DNA of 64,000 nt from Cunninghamia lanceolata (taxonomy: Eukaryota; Streptophyta; Pinopsida; Cupressales; Cupressaceae): the NCBI GenBank assembly GCA_027924645.1, contig BSBN01000039.1, positions 21,674,001 through 21,738,000 on the forward strand, written 5' to 3'. This document shows, in pieces, positions 1 through 11,594 of the stretch (position 1 is its first letter; each line of letters begins with the position of its first letter). The notes beneath the pieces are model-generated. The model did no database searches, was not told the DNA's origin, and worked only from the letters and a program-made list of their open reading frames with translations. Both the position numbers and the translations under genes were made by a program.

Positions 1-2
1 AT

Positions 3-718
3 AATTGGTGTAGGAGACAGAAAGAGGATTTCAGAGTGTTACGACAAAATTCTAATCAATTGATACAGAAGATAGACAGGTATTTCCTCAGGAATCCTGA
101 TAACATTGACATTTGTGAAGATAAGATTAAAGAAGATACTACCATGAATGAGGTGGTGCATGAAGAAAAGGTTAAAACAACAGCTGTGGATCCTAGTTTG
201 GATTCAACTAGCGATGATTCTAATGACTTCCTGGATGATTCCTATGGGGCTGATGATTGTATTGAGTCCACTCATACATTTTCAGATGAAGGGCATGGAG
301 AAGGCAAATTTGATGGTGACTTCAAAACAGTTTTTGATGATACTTTATCTTATTCTGGTAATGTTAATTTAGGTGGCCTTGGTTTTGACTTTCAAACCAA
401 GCTTATGGAGAGAGATACTTACATTGATACCAGTGTTGGTGAATTAGAGGTGGTTGTTGATAGGCCTTGTGAAGAGATGAAATCATTGGATGATATCCTT
501 TTGCCAGCTAGAGATGATGGTTTCTTTTCTTATTCCAGTGTTGATGACACAAGTGGTTGTTGGTTTGACTCTCAAACCCAGCCTATGATGGGGAATGATT
601 TATTCACAAAGGGCACCAGTCATGAGGAAAACAGTGATCACATTTTCCCTGATCTGAGAAAACAACACTTTAGCACGTGGGATCCGGGTGTGATGGTCCC
701 AACATTTGATGTGGGTCT
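3..718 (+). pseudogene. G0 accessory ORF, N-terminal piece (unknown protein), cut by solo LTR
   Basis: The frame is open from the window edge to the insertion point at 718. I do not recognise a family. The product is acidic, rich in Asp/Glu/Ser, hydrophilic, without membrane segments. It contains two related short blocks (GFDFQTKLMERDTY near 390-425 and CWFDSQTQPM near 555-590), pointing to internal duplication. The frame is interrupted by a 4,001-bp solo LTR. The last base before the LTR and the first base after the target-site duplication are in the same codon phase, so the downstream ORF at 4725 is its direct continuation. No initiation codon can be assigned because the start lies outside the window. 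Confidence 0.7.
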
Positions 719-1571
719 TGTTGATGTTTGTTTTTAGACAAGTCAACAATAGAGTAAAACACTAGAGTATCCCACTCTCTCTTGAATAAAGCTCTTCAAA
801 GGCTAAACTATGTGATCCAGTGAAGTAACTCCAAGGTTCCTTTTATGATTCATGATGGGTTAACTCAGTGATTACATGTGATCTTGCTGATAATCACAAA
901 GGGACTTACGCAAATTCTCCTTCATACTTGTTTAGCTTATTCCTCCTTCAGTGTAGATGATGTATTTAGGACTTCAATAATAAAGAAAAGTAAAAGGGTA
1001 AGGGTTCAGGAAGGCTAATCTAAGGTCAATGAAGCAATGATGATGCATGAACAGACAAACTCCTTGATAAACCTAACTCCATTTTGCCAAGGATGCCTAC
1101 AACTACATGAAGCTGGTGCATTCTCCTAAGGTTACGCGAATGGTTTTCAAATCGTGAAGGATTGTACGAGCACCCATTAAACGGCGCAGCTCAAACAAGC
1201 ATCCACAATCGAACTTAAACAGATAAGGCTCAGACTAACTTTACACAACATTTCACCGGCGATGAATGTTAAAAGCATGAGCTAGGAGTTGATCAAATAT
1301 TCAACACATACATACATTACAACAATGAGCTCTAATCTATTTCTAATCTATTTGAAACATCTCTCCATTTCATTAAGTACAAGAAACCATGCGATTCCAC
1401 AAGACAACACTCGAACACCAAATAAACTTCCAATGTCTTTGCATTAACCTTAAGAAATATTTACAACAATTTCAAGTCCTCTCAGAGAATTTTGAGAGTC
1501 TCTTCTACTCCTAAAATCTACTCTCTACTACTATTAATGATCTACTGTATTACAAATGAGGCAACAAGGCC

Positions 1572-1580
1572 TTTATATAG
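1572..1580 (-). promoter_or_regulatory. TATA box of LTR copy A
   Basis: On the minus strand the sequence reads CTATATAAAGG, about 860 bases before the LTR end. The following segment resembles the one after the TATA box of copy B (shared GAAATTGTTGTAA), consistent with the U3/R boundary of this LTR family. Confidence 0.6.
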
Positions 1581-2629
1581 TGCTCCAGATACAATGAATG
1601 GCTTAGATCACTTTGATAGCCAAGGGCTTAGATCATGCCACCTCAGAAGTAGTTACAACAACTTGCTATTTTTAACAAAAAGAAGGGAGGCAATGAAAGC
1701 ACATTTTCCAATGTGATAAGGTAAGGCGAAAGCATTTAAAATATCTTCCACATAGGAATCCCTTTGACTTCTTTTATTAAATGATACATTTAATGCATTA
1801 AATAATGCGGCTAATCAAAATTGAATGATGTGTACTCGTCACATAGATGCCAACTCAGCATACTTTGAAAATTGTATCATCTTTGTGTGATGTATTCAAT
1901 GTAATTGCTTGAACTTGTATGTTTAGGAATACAACTTGTTGATCTTTGCCTTGTACATCTCCTTGTAACTGGATGTATGATACTTGTAGCTCATTTGATT
2001 GACTTTGTAATGTTTCTTCTTCTTGCAGGTAAGATATATGATGATCTTCTTTGTAGCTTCTTGATGTAGATGATGATGACCTCATTCTTGAATGGGAGTA
2101 GATGATGATGAAGCTTGAAGTAGAGTAAATGATGATGACATGAAGTAGAGATCTCTCTTGGACTTGAAGGTTGAATGGAACTTGAAGTTAAATGGATGAA
2201 GTGCCTTGCTTGATGATAGGATGAAGATGAAGTAGTGCACTTGGCATGTTGACCTTGAAGTAGCCCTTTGGAGTGTAGATGATAACACCTTCTTTGGATG
2301 TGAAGTAGATGTTGATAACCTCTAGAAGAAACTTTGAAGTTTGATGAACCTTGACTTGAAGCTTGGATGGATGAATGTTTCGAACATGATTATCCTTGAT
2401 GAAGTACACTTGAATTTGATGTGATCTAACATGATGTCATGGATGTAGGAGACTTGAGGTGATCCCTTAAAGTGGTGTTCTCTTTGCAACTTGAAGGTGA
2501 ATTAGGTACTTGCTCTTGATGACTCCTTGGCTTCACCAACACTCCCTTCTCTCAATGATGCAACTAAATGATGATCTTGAAGAGTACATGATGATGATGC
2601 TTCTTTCTTGCATTGACAACTTCTTAGCT

Positions 2630-4320
2630 TTACTCCTCGACTAAAGGTGACTCTAGGCGCTTGCTCAAAGGTGACTCCTTGAACGACTCCTGAGATTTAT
2701 TGATGCTCCTACAAGACAGGGTAAACAATATATTAATCACTACATAAGATAGGAATAACTTTAAACATGTAATAATCCCTTTTCAAGCTTAGGCGCAAAT
2801 ATAGGTAAAAAGAGGAGCAAAAAACGCCTAACATCAATTTAGTCCCACATTCATAATTTCAAATGATTTTCTAGCAATTGTAATGTTTAAAAGAAGTCAA
2901 TCCCCTATAAGGTTCACCCAAAAGTTATCTTTCAATGCAAACTCCTCCCTTAGGCGCCAAAATGATGTGCTTTTGGTGAAAGTGGCGCCCAACCCTTTGA
3001 AGCTTCATACTTGCAATTTTATACTTCTAAGTGATCAATCATGTCTTAGAATGATTTTATACTCCAAGCGCCCACCTTCAATGTCTTGGTTGAGCAATTC
3101 CTTCAAGGCGCCTATTGAGTTGGCAGAGGTAAAAATGGGCGCCTAACACAATTTGGGTTCTATTTGTTACTTTTCAAGGCTTTGAATGACCAAGACTTGT
3201 TTTAAAGTGATCTTTTCTCTCTAGGCGCCCATTCAATGAGGTCATTTCATGAACTTTATTCCAAGGCGCTACTTCAAGATGACTTCTCCTTTTAAGGCGC
3301 CAACTTGATGATGATTCTTCCAGGGCACTAGAATGAGGTAATATGGACTAAAGTGGGCGCCAATTCTAGTTAGTGCAAATAAGAATGAGTGCCTAAACTC
3401 ATGTTCTAGCTCTCTCTAAGGCGCTTGCACAAAGTGGTTTCATTATCTCCTCTTTAGGCGCCATCCACAATTGACTTGGACCTCTCCTCCCATCAAGGCG
3501 CACTTTTTGAGTGTCTGCAAGTGAGAAAACGCGCCTAAGGTCTTTCGGAGCAAATTTGCGCCTAGAAATAGTAGTCCCAGAGCATAAGGTATATTGAAAA
3601 ATATATTTAAGTATAAGTTCTTATACTTTAAATATTTTTCAATATACCTTTCAGGATGTTTGAGATAGGTCTCAGATCCACTAGATTTAACATGCAGATT
3701 ATAGAATTTGGAGGATCCACCAGATTTCAGACTTAGCCAATTTTCAGGATCTTCAGGATCAGGATACCAGACTTAGTCATTTTCAGGATCTCAAACATCA
3801 TGATAGGAGTTAGTTTAAACATATCATGCTCTTTCATACTAAGGTGCAACTTTGGGTTAGTTTGAACATCTCTTCATGCTAAGGCGCCAAAGTGGAGATA
3901 GTTTAATGCATGAAGGCGCCTAGACTTGAATTTGCTCATTGTTGATGTCTTTAAGGCTTTTCAGCACTTGATTACATCCTTGTGAGACTACTTGAACCTT
4001 AGGCGCTATCTATCATTGATCTGAACTCCATCCTACATCAAGGCGCCAAAGTGGAGAGGAGCAACAAGGAATGGGCGCCTAAGCTTACCCACTTCAATTG
4101 AAGGCGCAATTTGAGTGATCATTTGGGCATGGAAAGGGGCGCCCAAGCTTTAAATCATTCCTTTGTCAAACCTTTTTGATGTTGAAGGCTCCTTATGTCA
4201 ATTCTAGTCAAGGCGCCATCCTCTAGAGTGTTTGAAAGTTGATCTCATCTAGGCGCTGATGTGAGTTGGCAGAGGTGGGAAAATGCGCCCAAGTACTAGA
4301 GGAAATTCGCGCCCAAAAAT
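2630..4320 (-). repeat. GCGC-word arrays in LTR copy A (two blocks)
   Basis: Words such as GGCGCC, AGGCGCT and TGCGCC recur every 20-70 bases in two blocks (about 2640-3560 and 3880-4320), separated by a palindrome and a duplicated flank (GATGTTTGAGATAGGTCT and CCACCAGATTT). The DNA between the words is AT-rich and little conserved. There is no long ORF. Copies B and C carry corresponding arrays of different length, so the arrays expand and contract. Confidence 0.85.
3586..3650. repeat. Palindrome (stem-loop) in copy A, inner copy
   Basis: The arms read AAGGTATATTGAAAAATAT and the complement, with a few unpaired bases at the centre; each arm is about 31 bp. It adjoins the duplicated CAGGATGTTTGAGATAGG flank. 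The same palindrome occurs at 4336-4414, 15792-15864 and 37907-37972, with a half copy at 38929-38959. Confidence 0.9.
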
Positions 4321-4335
4321 GCAAGTCGCTAAGGT

Positions 4336-4414
4336 AAGGTATATTGAAAAATATATTTAAGTATAAGTTGAGAGATTGAATTTCTTATACTTTAAATATT
4401 TTTCACTATACCTT
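4336..4414. repeat. Palindrome (stem-loop) in copy A, outer copy
   Basis: Same arms as at 3586-3650, with a longer central loop containing TTGAGAGATTGAATT. Copy B keeps the same loop in the opposite orientation, so the palindrome is an inherited LTR part and not a chance AT-rich repeat. Confidence 0.9.
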
Positions 4415-4724
4415 TTAGGATGTTTGAGATAGGTCTTAGATCCACCAGATTTAACATGCAGATTCTAGATTTTTGAGGATCCACCAGATTTCAGACTTAG
4501 CCAATTTTCAGGAGCTTCAGGATCAGGATACCAGACTTAGTCATTTTCAGGGTCTCAAACATCAGGATTAGGTCATCAAGGGACTATAGGACTCAAACAT
4601 CACTTACTTCATCATGAAATAGCTCTAAGACATCATCAAAACTTCATGCAAAGCATTAGAATTCAAAAAAAAAGGGGGTCCCCATTTGCAATGGGGCAAT
4701 GTGTGATTTGGCCACAACAGGTCT

Positions 4725-7604
4725 TGTTTGGGATGGATCTACTTTTGGTCATACTGCAGTTCCTACTTTATTTACACAGTTGGGCTTTAGGGACGGCATT
4801 GATGACCCTGATGATGTTGATAACAACCTTGAAAACAAATCAGATTTGGTGTTGCATGGTGCTAATCATAAATCAAATTTTTTTTATGAAGTTGACAAGT
4901 CTCAGGGGTCCTATCTTTTGCCAGGACAACTAAAGGTAAGTGAAGACTTGATAGCTGAAAGAATTGAATCCGAGCCTCTGTATGATGACTACAGAATCAC
5001 AAAATAGGAGGCATGCATTGCGGAGCTAGCTGATTTGGGGAAGACTACCATAGAAATTAATAATGCTGAGCCTACTCTTGAGGCAGCAACCATTCCATGT
5101 GAGGATGATAGATGTGTGGAGTTCCCTAATGTTGACACTCAAGATTTGAGTGTTAAAAATGAATTGTGTGATGCAGATTCAAGGCTCAGCAAGTTTGATT
5201 TTGCAAATCAGACCTTAGAAGATGTCAACAAATCAGAAAATTTACTTGTTAATGACGGGTCCCAGGATAGCTCTTTGGATGAACATGCATCTACATTAGA
5301 GGCAACAGTGTGCAATGATTATGTCCAATCAGCCGCTTCTATTATGTCATTGGAGCCATCCCATGAGGTACATAACAGCAGTACCTTTGTCGAGGAAGTG
5401 TGCAGAGCTGATAGCACACATGATGATGCTTACCACTCGGTGAGTGATGATGATTCAGCCTCTTACCATAGTGTAGAGTACAAATCAGAAAATTTGTGTG
5501 GAGACAATTTGTCAAAGGGGTCTAATCATTTGGCAGGGCAATTGAAGGTGAACGAAGGCATGGTTGCTTCAGCCTTAGAACACTTTGATGTTGCACAGCA
5601 GTTGGTGACACATTGTTGTTGGACTCCAAGTATATATGAGCACCTTGATAGTGGACTTTCCTTTGCTGAGTTTCAGGCACTTAGGGATGCAGTTGGGATC
5701 ATGAAGAATAATTACCTACAGCGATTATCTGATAGAGATCATCTTCTCAGGATTGACGGTATTTATCATGATGCTCTAAGGGGAAAGGAAGAGGAGGTTG
5801 ATGAGCTCACCTATGAGCTTGAGGTTACTACAGACTCTTTGAAGAGCACTCAAACAACCCTTCAGGAGTCAAAGCTACGGATAGATGAGCTTACCGTGGA
5901 GTTGAGCTTGGCGCAGTCTTCATCACCTGTAGATATAATTCAGATATCTATGGTAGCGTGTGGTGATGAGCATGCATCCACGGATAGTGGTAATGAGTAT
6001 GTGGAGGATGTGGCTGCATCCATTTCATTTATTGGTGTAGGTGACACAGATGGGATGATTGTTTTGGATGAATTTAGTAGGGAACAATATGTTGCACCAG
6101 GTGTTCCTGATGTTCGTCCCATTTCAGGTGATGCAGAGCAGATGATTGATGGCTCTTGTGGTGCAGTAGTGAGGTTTCCAGAGAGTTGTGTGACAGATCA
6201 TCACACTACTCTGTCCTTTTCACAGGAGATATGCAGGGCATCATCCAATGGTGTGATCGGTTCTCATGTTGATTTGTTTCCCTCTCCTGGAAGCAAATCA
6301 AAGTTTGCATCCTATGTAGCTGATTGGGATAGACAGCTTATTGAGCCGCAGCAATGGAGAGATCAGCTGAAGGTTACCGAGGATAAGGTTGTTCAAACCT
6401 TAACTCGTTTTGACAGTACCCACAAGTTTGTGGAGGGTCTCGTGTGGACGGCACAATTGGAGGAAAGACATATAGGTGTAGTTGCGGGCACATCTACATC
6501 TGATTTGCGAACTATCCAGCATGCCATGGAGTGGATTAAATTAGAATACCTCCAATTGGCTTCAGATCGGGACTTTGCTATTGGGTATGCAGAGAGGACT
6601 TGTAGAGTATCTACCCAATTAGCCATTAAGGATCAGAGACATGAGCCATTTTCTGATTCGGGTGATGCGAGTGATGAGGAGTGTGTTCCTCATGACTATG
6701 ATAGTCAACCATTGACATAGGCAGGTGCTTTTTACCTTGACTATATAGTGAGAAGTGCTCATCATTTCTCCTTTAGTCCACACACAGATGAACTGATGAT
6801 GCATAAGTGTGGATTGGCTCGGGATTTATATCATCCATTGTGGGATGAAGGGTTGCCATCTACAGAAGATGGAACTAGAGATTGCAGGTGGCTGAATCAG
6901 ACACATTCAGAGGATCACTTGTAGGGGCAGAGAGCAGAGTACCATCATGGTGATATGTACCAGACAGAGTTTGCAACTTCATGGTCTCGAAAATTTCCAT
7001 TGGAGACATGGCTTCAGAGAGGTTGCAGTGTCAATAGGCATGATGGCATGTTTAGTTTTTACAGCGGTGGTGGAGGAGAGTTTTGTCATTCCCTCGATTT
7101 GAGAGGGGCAACTTCATATCTTCCAGCACCTATGTTGGATAGTCAGCACATCCATAGGAGTTTTGCAGAGGATAAAAGGGGATGTTGTGGTTCAGACACT
7201 TCGAGATTTACTTACCCATTCATGATTGTTGGATGTGAGGTTTTGATGTGTTGGGATCCAGGTGGTGACAAGTTTGGCATGTCAGTTCAGTTGGATTTCG
7301 TTGTGTTGCTTCACCACTCTCTACATGGTGAAGATTATATCAGAGAAGCATAGTGGAAGTTAATAAGTGATGTGTATGGTAGACTTCCATATTGGCTTTG
7401 GGACCCAGGGGCTCCTATGTCTCGCAGATTGTTCGACACTGGGGTAGCTACTTACATTGATGTTGAGCATGGTTTTACCTCTACTTAGCAAATGCAGTGG
7501 AGATGCTGTTGTGCATTCTTCAGATTGATTTGGGATCTCGGTGTTCAACTTTGGCATGCAGGTGCAGATTGCTTGAGGGCAAGCAATCTTTGGGAAGGGC
7601 GGAC
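4725..7604 (+). pseudogene. G0 accessory ORF, C-terminal piece: modular acidic coiled-coil protein with five in-frame TAG stops
   Basis: One reading frame runs from the solo LTR to the polypurine tract without a frameshift. It is broken only by TAG at 5005, 6718, 6922, 7351 and 7486. The protein is unrecognised. It holds a repeated module that begins QLKV-x-E and ends YLQ-x3-SDRD: full copies at about 5535-5745 and 6360-6585, and the start of another at about 4925-4960. Between the full copies is a heptad-like coiled coil (about 5780-5920, EEEVDELTYELEVTTDSL). The tail (NLWEGRTVMSP) matches the end of chromovirus pol, so the ORF reaches the 3' LTR. It could be a captured host gene, an accessory element gene or a diverged gag-like scaffold; the sequence alone does not decide. 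Confidence 0.6.
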
Positions 7605-9058
7605 TGTAATGTCCCCATTTTCGAGTCCTATTGCAGCACAGTTGGAGTGACTTTCTGGGTTGGTGACAACATAACTAGAGGAGCATTTCGATGTCACCAG
7701 GGCGTTCGGGTGATCCAGTGGAGCTGGTTGACACTTTCTGGAGAGATTTTGGACAACTTGTCTATACTTACTATTTATAGTAAGTGCTTGCATGTCGATA
7801 ATCTTTCTGGGTTTTTCTGGGGTTGTTCTCTTTGGTCCTTGGGGAACACTGCTATTTTTAGTAAGTGTCAGTTTGGCGCTATTTTGGTGAGTTGGCAGTC
7901 AGCTGTTGGCTCTCCCAGACTTTGCATTGAGCTTAGAGTTATTAGATGGTTTTTGAATCCAGTTGGCACCCTATGTGATTTTTAGAGTGGGGTTGGATGC
8001 GTCTCGTCGAGACTTTCCGGCGAGCTATAGATCACTGAATTTTGAGTTCATTTGGGCCTCCATTTTAAAGTCCATAAATTAATATTATTATTTAATATTG
8101 AACTTTGGGTTTTATTGGTTAAGTGATGAAAAATAAAATATTTAAAAGTCATTTAAGTCATTTTATGGAGCACTCACATTGGGAAATATTAAAAGTGAAA
8201 TTAAAAGAAATATTTCCCTCCAAAGTAAAACATCCCTCTTGGAGAGTTATAAAAGAGGGAAAAGTGCCTCATTTGAGATATGCTTGCTTTATGATATTTT
8301 CTTCTTGTGAGCTCTGCTAGAGTTTGCTATTGTGAGGGTTTGAGGATTCGAACCAGAGGCTTGTGGAGATGGAAACCTCCATAGGGAATGGCATTCTACA
8401 GGTGTGAGAGACCACCCAACGGTGCCATTGACGGTGGATGTATTCAGCATTCACATTGTGCTTGCAATGAAGTCATTCGGAGGAGTTTTGAGCTGATATG
8501 ATATATAGCATTTCTCTATTATTGTTGAGTGCAGATTTCAGAGGGTTTGAAGGCAATTTATTGTGTAGGCATTGTTCATAGCTGTTGTTTGCATTTTCAG
8601 CCATGGCCCTACTGCTCAATGAGTAGCGTGGGAGTCTTAGAGTATCATTTCCTTTTGTGAGTGTCACATATTTTACATTGTGTGAGGTGTTTAGAGCCCA
8701 TTTATATTGCTGATATCATTTGTAAGCTCAATCCCATATTTTCTGGAGTTTGGAGTGATTCCGGCTATACCCAGTTGCTAGTGCATTGTCAGCGCATGTA
8801 CCAAGTTGCATTTCTGGATATGGGTATGTCATAGTAATTCATATTTTGCTATTTGGGTCCTTGTTATTTTCTTTATATCTATTGTACTTTTTCTGGGTTT
8901 TCTCTCTGTGCTCTATATTGTATGCTTCGGCAACACATCTGCAAGAAAACTTAAAACCCCTTCTGCATTCTTCTGTCTAGTCTGAAAAATCACACAATAA
9001 AATACTAAAAATCACACAAAAAGATTTTAAAAAATACAAACAGGTACGACACATTACA
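7605..9058 (+). mobile_element. 3' LTR of G0 (1,454 bp) with TATA box at 8248
   Basis: It follows a purine-rich tract (7589-7604, TTTGGGAAGGGCGGAC) and starts TGTAATGTCCCC. A TATA box (TATAAAAG, 8248-8255) sits about 640 bases in. The right end is placed at ACATTACA (9058), because sequence matching the LTR of G1 begins directly after it; TCAGA (9059-9063) would be the target duplication. The 5' partner LTR lies outside the window, so the end is inferred from the junction, not from LTR-LTR comparison. Confidence 0.7.
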
Positions 9059-10214
9059 TCAGACCACTGAAGACTACAGTAACACCGAAAAATCAGGCTT
9101 GATTGACACACTCACTGCCAAGACTGAGATAAAATACTGATATTAAGCAATTCTCAACAACTCTGCTGAAAATCAATCATTAAATACTACTTTACGGCCC
9201 TAATTAGAAGCTAGGAATTACCAGAAACCACATAGATGCATACTGAACAACAAGGTATGGCCTACCTTGACAAACCGTACGACTTACACAAAACATTAAA
9301 AATGCTAAGTAAATATTCCAAGATTTGAGTTGCCTCTTTTTTTGAGGTACGACGGACCCCACCAACACTCACAGGACAAAAAAGGGAGCGACTTCCTCTA
9401 ACCAAACTTCCCACTCTTCCTACAAAGTGTACGGCGAGGAAAAAGAGGATCGTACGGTCAGGTTTTACTAAGACACCAAACTTCAAATCATATGATCAGC
9501 TCAGACAAGTTGGTACGTGTCAACTTCCAACATCAAACTTAGATCATTTTAAGAGGAATGTGTATGGTCGTTGGGAAAAGATAGTACAACCAGTTGATTT
9601 CAAGATGGTATGGCCTAGCAAGTTTGTCAATGGTACAACCTCCAACAAGGAATTAAAACATCAGTCCAAAAATAATCCACACCCACACAAACTCAAAACA
9701 CATCAAAAACTAGCATTATGAAATAAATTGAAAATACTAGAATCTTCAAATCTCGCTATCAGCACAAATGGTGATTTCTGAGTGAAACCACATAACCAGC
9801 TAGGAGGGTTTTCGTCCTTAGGAAAATAGAGGAACTCAAGTTCTCGCATAGAGTAAATGAAAAATGAAGTAGTTAGGAAGAAGCTTTTCTAAGCACAAAA
9901 CCCCTTTAAATAGCCTTTGAAAGAAAATAATGATTTTTTTTTTAATTACTTTTCTTATTCTCCCGCCACTAAGTGTCTTACCTTTTGTACCCCACTCTTA
10001 GCGACACTTTATAAACTCACTTTTTAAAAAACAACCTTTTTTTAATAATAAATAGAAGTTGTTCTTTTTTAAATATAATGTAAAGTTACTTTTTCAAACA
10101 ACTTAAGTTTAATTATTCAATTATTTCTTTGATTTCACCCCAATAGCCTATAGGAAATTAAAAAGATAGGCTAAGGGTCTCCGAAAGGCTTATGCTCGAG
10201 AAGGGGACATGACA
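9059..10214 (-). mobile_element. 3' LTR of G1, truncated at the G0 junction
   Basis: It starts on the minus strand at 10214 with TGTCATGTCCCC directly after the purine tract of G1, and aligns with 22585-23766 (the 5' LTR) through to 9059. There the match ends where the LTR of G0 begins. A weak TATA-like element (TATTTAAAGG, minus strand, about 9906-9915) is present. The missing part, equivalent to about 22331-22585 plus 14932-15390, is expected to the left of the window on the other side of G0. Confidence 0.8.
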
Positions 10215-11579
10215 GTCCTCCCTTTCCAAAATTGTTTGCCCTCCAGCAATTGCAAATTTGGATGTTGCAAAATTTGCTCCCCTTCCCATATAGCATCTTC
10301 TAGTGAAAGATCCTTCCAATGGATCAAGTACTCAGTGATGGTTTTATTCCTCAACTTCCTTTCTCGCACATTCATGATATTATCAGGAATCAAAACCAAC
10401 TTGCCTTCATCATCAAGTGGATGCAACTCTACTAAAGGATTGATGTGCTGCCCAAGTGCCTTTTTGAGGTACAATACATGAAACACGTTGTGAGTCTTGC
10501 TTTGTTCTGGCAACTCTAACTCATAAGCTACCTCACCAATCCACTGCAAGACCTTATACGGACCATAGAAATGCGGTTTGAGCTTTTCAGCTGCAATCTT
10601 CTTGAGGGAAGATTGCCTATAAGGCTGCAATCTTAAATAAACCATGTCACCTACTTCAAAATTCCTCTCCAATCTATGTTGAGCAGCATACATCTTCTGC
10701 TGATTTTGTGCTAGCTGCAGATTTTCTTTCAATACATTCATTATTTCTTGATTTTGTTGAACCATGTCCTTGGCTCCTAGCACCCTATTGTTAGAAATAA
10801 TCAAATCCACAAAAGATAAGACATTATAACCATATAATGCTCTGAAGGGGGTTATACTAATTGACATGTGATGAGTGGTGTTGTAACAATGCTCTCCAAA
10901 ATAGAGTCAATTAACCCATGCCTTTGTTGTCATGTGAGTTTCTTAAATATGCTTCAATCCATTTGTTAACAATTTCCGTTTGCCCACCAGTTTGTGAGTG
11001 ATAACTAGTGCTAGGAGTTAATTCTGTACCAGCGAACTGGAAGAGCTCCTACCAAAACATACTAAGGAGCCTGCTGTCCCTATCACTCACAATATTCTTT
11101 GGCAAACCATGAAGATTCAAAACTTCTCTAAAAAATCAATCAGCAACGTATGGTGCTCTAAAATCTAATGAAATAGCAAAGAAATGAGCAAACTTGGTAA
11201 GTCTATCAACCACCACATAGATGCAATCTTTACCTTGAAGTCTAGGGAACCTGGTGATTAAATCTATTGAAATGCTTTCCCATTTTTTATTTGGAATGGG
11301 TAGGGGCTGCAATAGTCCAGCTAGAAAAGTGTGCTCATTTTTGTTCTATTGACACACCATACATTCTCTAACATGCTTAAGGACATCATCCTTAAGTCCC
11401 TTCCAACAAAATATCTCTTTGTTTTGCTTGTAGGTCTTGAAATACCCCGGATGACCAGCCAAAGGGATATCATGAACAACATTAAGAATCTTCTCTTTCA
11501 TCTTAGATTTAGGTACCAAGAAGATTCTATCCTTATAAAGAATCAACTCATTCACCACTACATACTTATCATCTTGCAA
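10190..11579 (-). pseudogene. G1 integrase and chromodomain (decayed)
   Basis: The N-terminal zinc-binding part is visible at about 11346-11520 (GHPGYFKTYKQNKEIFCW, then CMVC). It is followed by a broken catalytic core ([13 protein letters not shown] and VSDRDSR around 11060-11260) with TAG/TAA stops and shifts. The last ORF (10867-10190) holds the integrase C-terminal part (RNFEVGDMVYLRLQPY; PHFYGPYKVLQ) and a chromodomain (about 10240-10400: NIMNVRERKLRN, then EYLIHWKDLSLEDAIWE). Chromodomains of this group direct integration to heterochromatin (family knowledge). The ORF runs across the purine tract to the LTR start, as in G0. Confidence 0.88.
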
Positions 11580-11594
11580 ATTACCTTTAAGATG

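Larger units (their letters stand above)
719..4719 (-). mobile_element. Copy A: 4,001-bp solo LTR of a giant-LTR family
   Basis: Read on the minus strand it starts TGTTGTGGCC (at 4719) and ends CATCAACA (at 719), the TG...CA ends of an LTR. It is flanked by a perfect 5-bp duplication GGTCT (714-718 and 4720-4724). No internal region, primer-binding site or second LTR is present, so it is a solo LTR, normally produced by LTR-LTR recombination. Its order is: terminal block, palindrome, GCGC-word array, second palindrome, second array, an ATCATC/CTTCA-rich stretch (about 1860-2630), TATA box, transcribed region. Copies B (15391-22325) and C (37611-41553) are relatives. Its insertion broke the G0 ORF. 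Confidence 0.92.
1..9058 (+). mobile_element. G0: plus-strand Ty3/gypsy-type LTR element, right part only
   Basis: The element enters from the left of the window. Seen: a long ORF open from the first bases, a polypurine tract at 7589-7604, and an LTR from 7605 (TGTAATGTCCCC) to about 9058 (ends ACATTACA). The residues just before the tract end in GRTVMSP, the same tail that closes the chromodomain ORF of the minus-strand gypsy element next door, so this is gypsy-derived. No gag, protease, RT or integrase is visible in the part shown, so it may be non-autonomous, or pol may lie to the left. A solo LTR (719-4719) is nested inside. The right end abuts a truncated LTR of G1 at 9059, which suggests G0 jumped into G1's 3' LTR. 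Confidence 0.75.

Noticed and set aside
1855..2409. Minus-strand ORFs rich in Ser, Leu and His in copy A
   Set aside because: They derive from ATCATC/CTTCA low-complexity sequence; copy C does not keep the frames.
4725..7604. TAG as a sense codon (altered genetic code)
   Set aside because: The DUF3537 exons and other intact frames use the standard code, and only transposon frames contain in-frame TAG.
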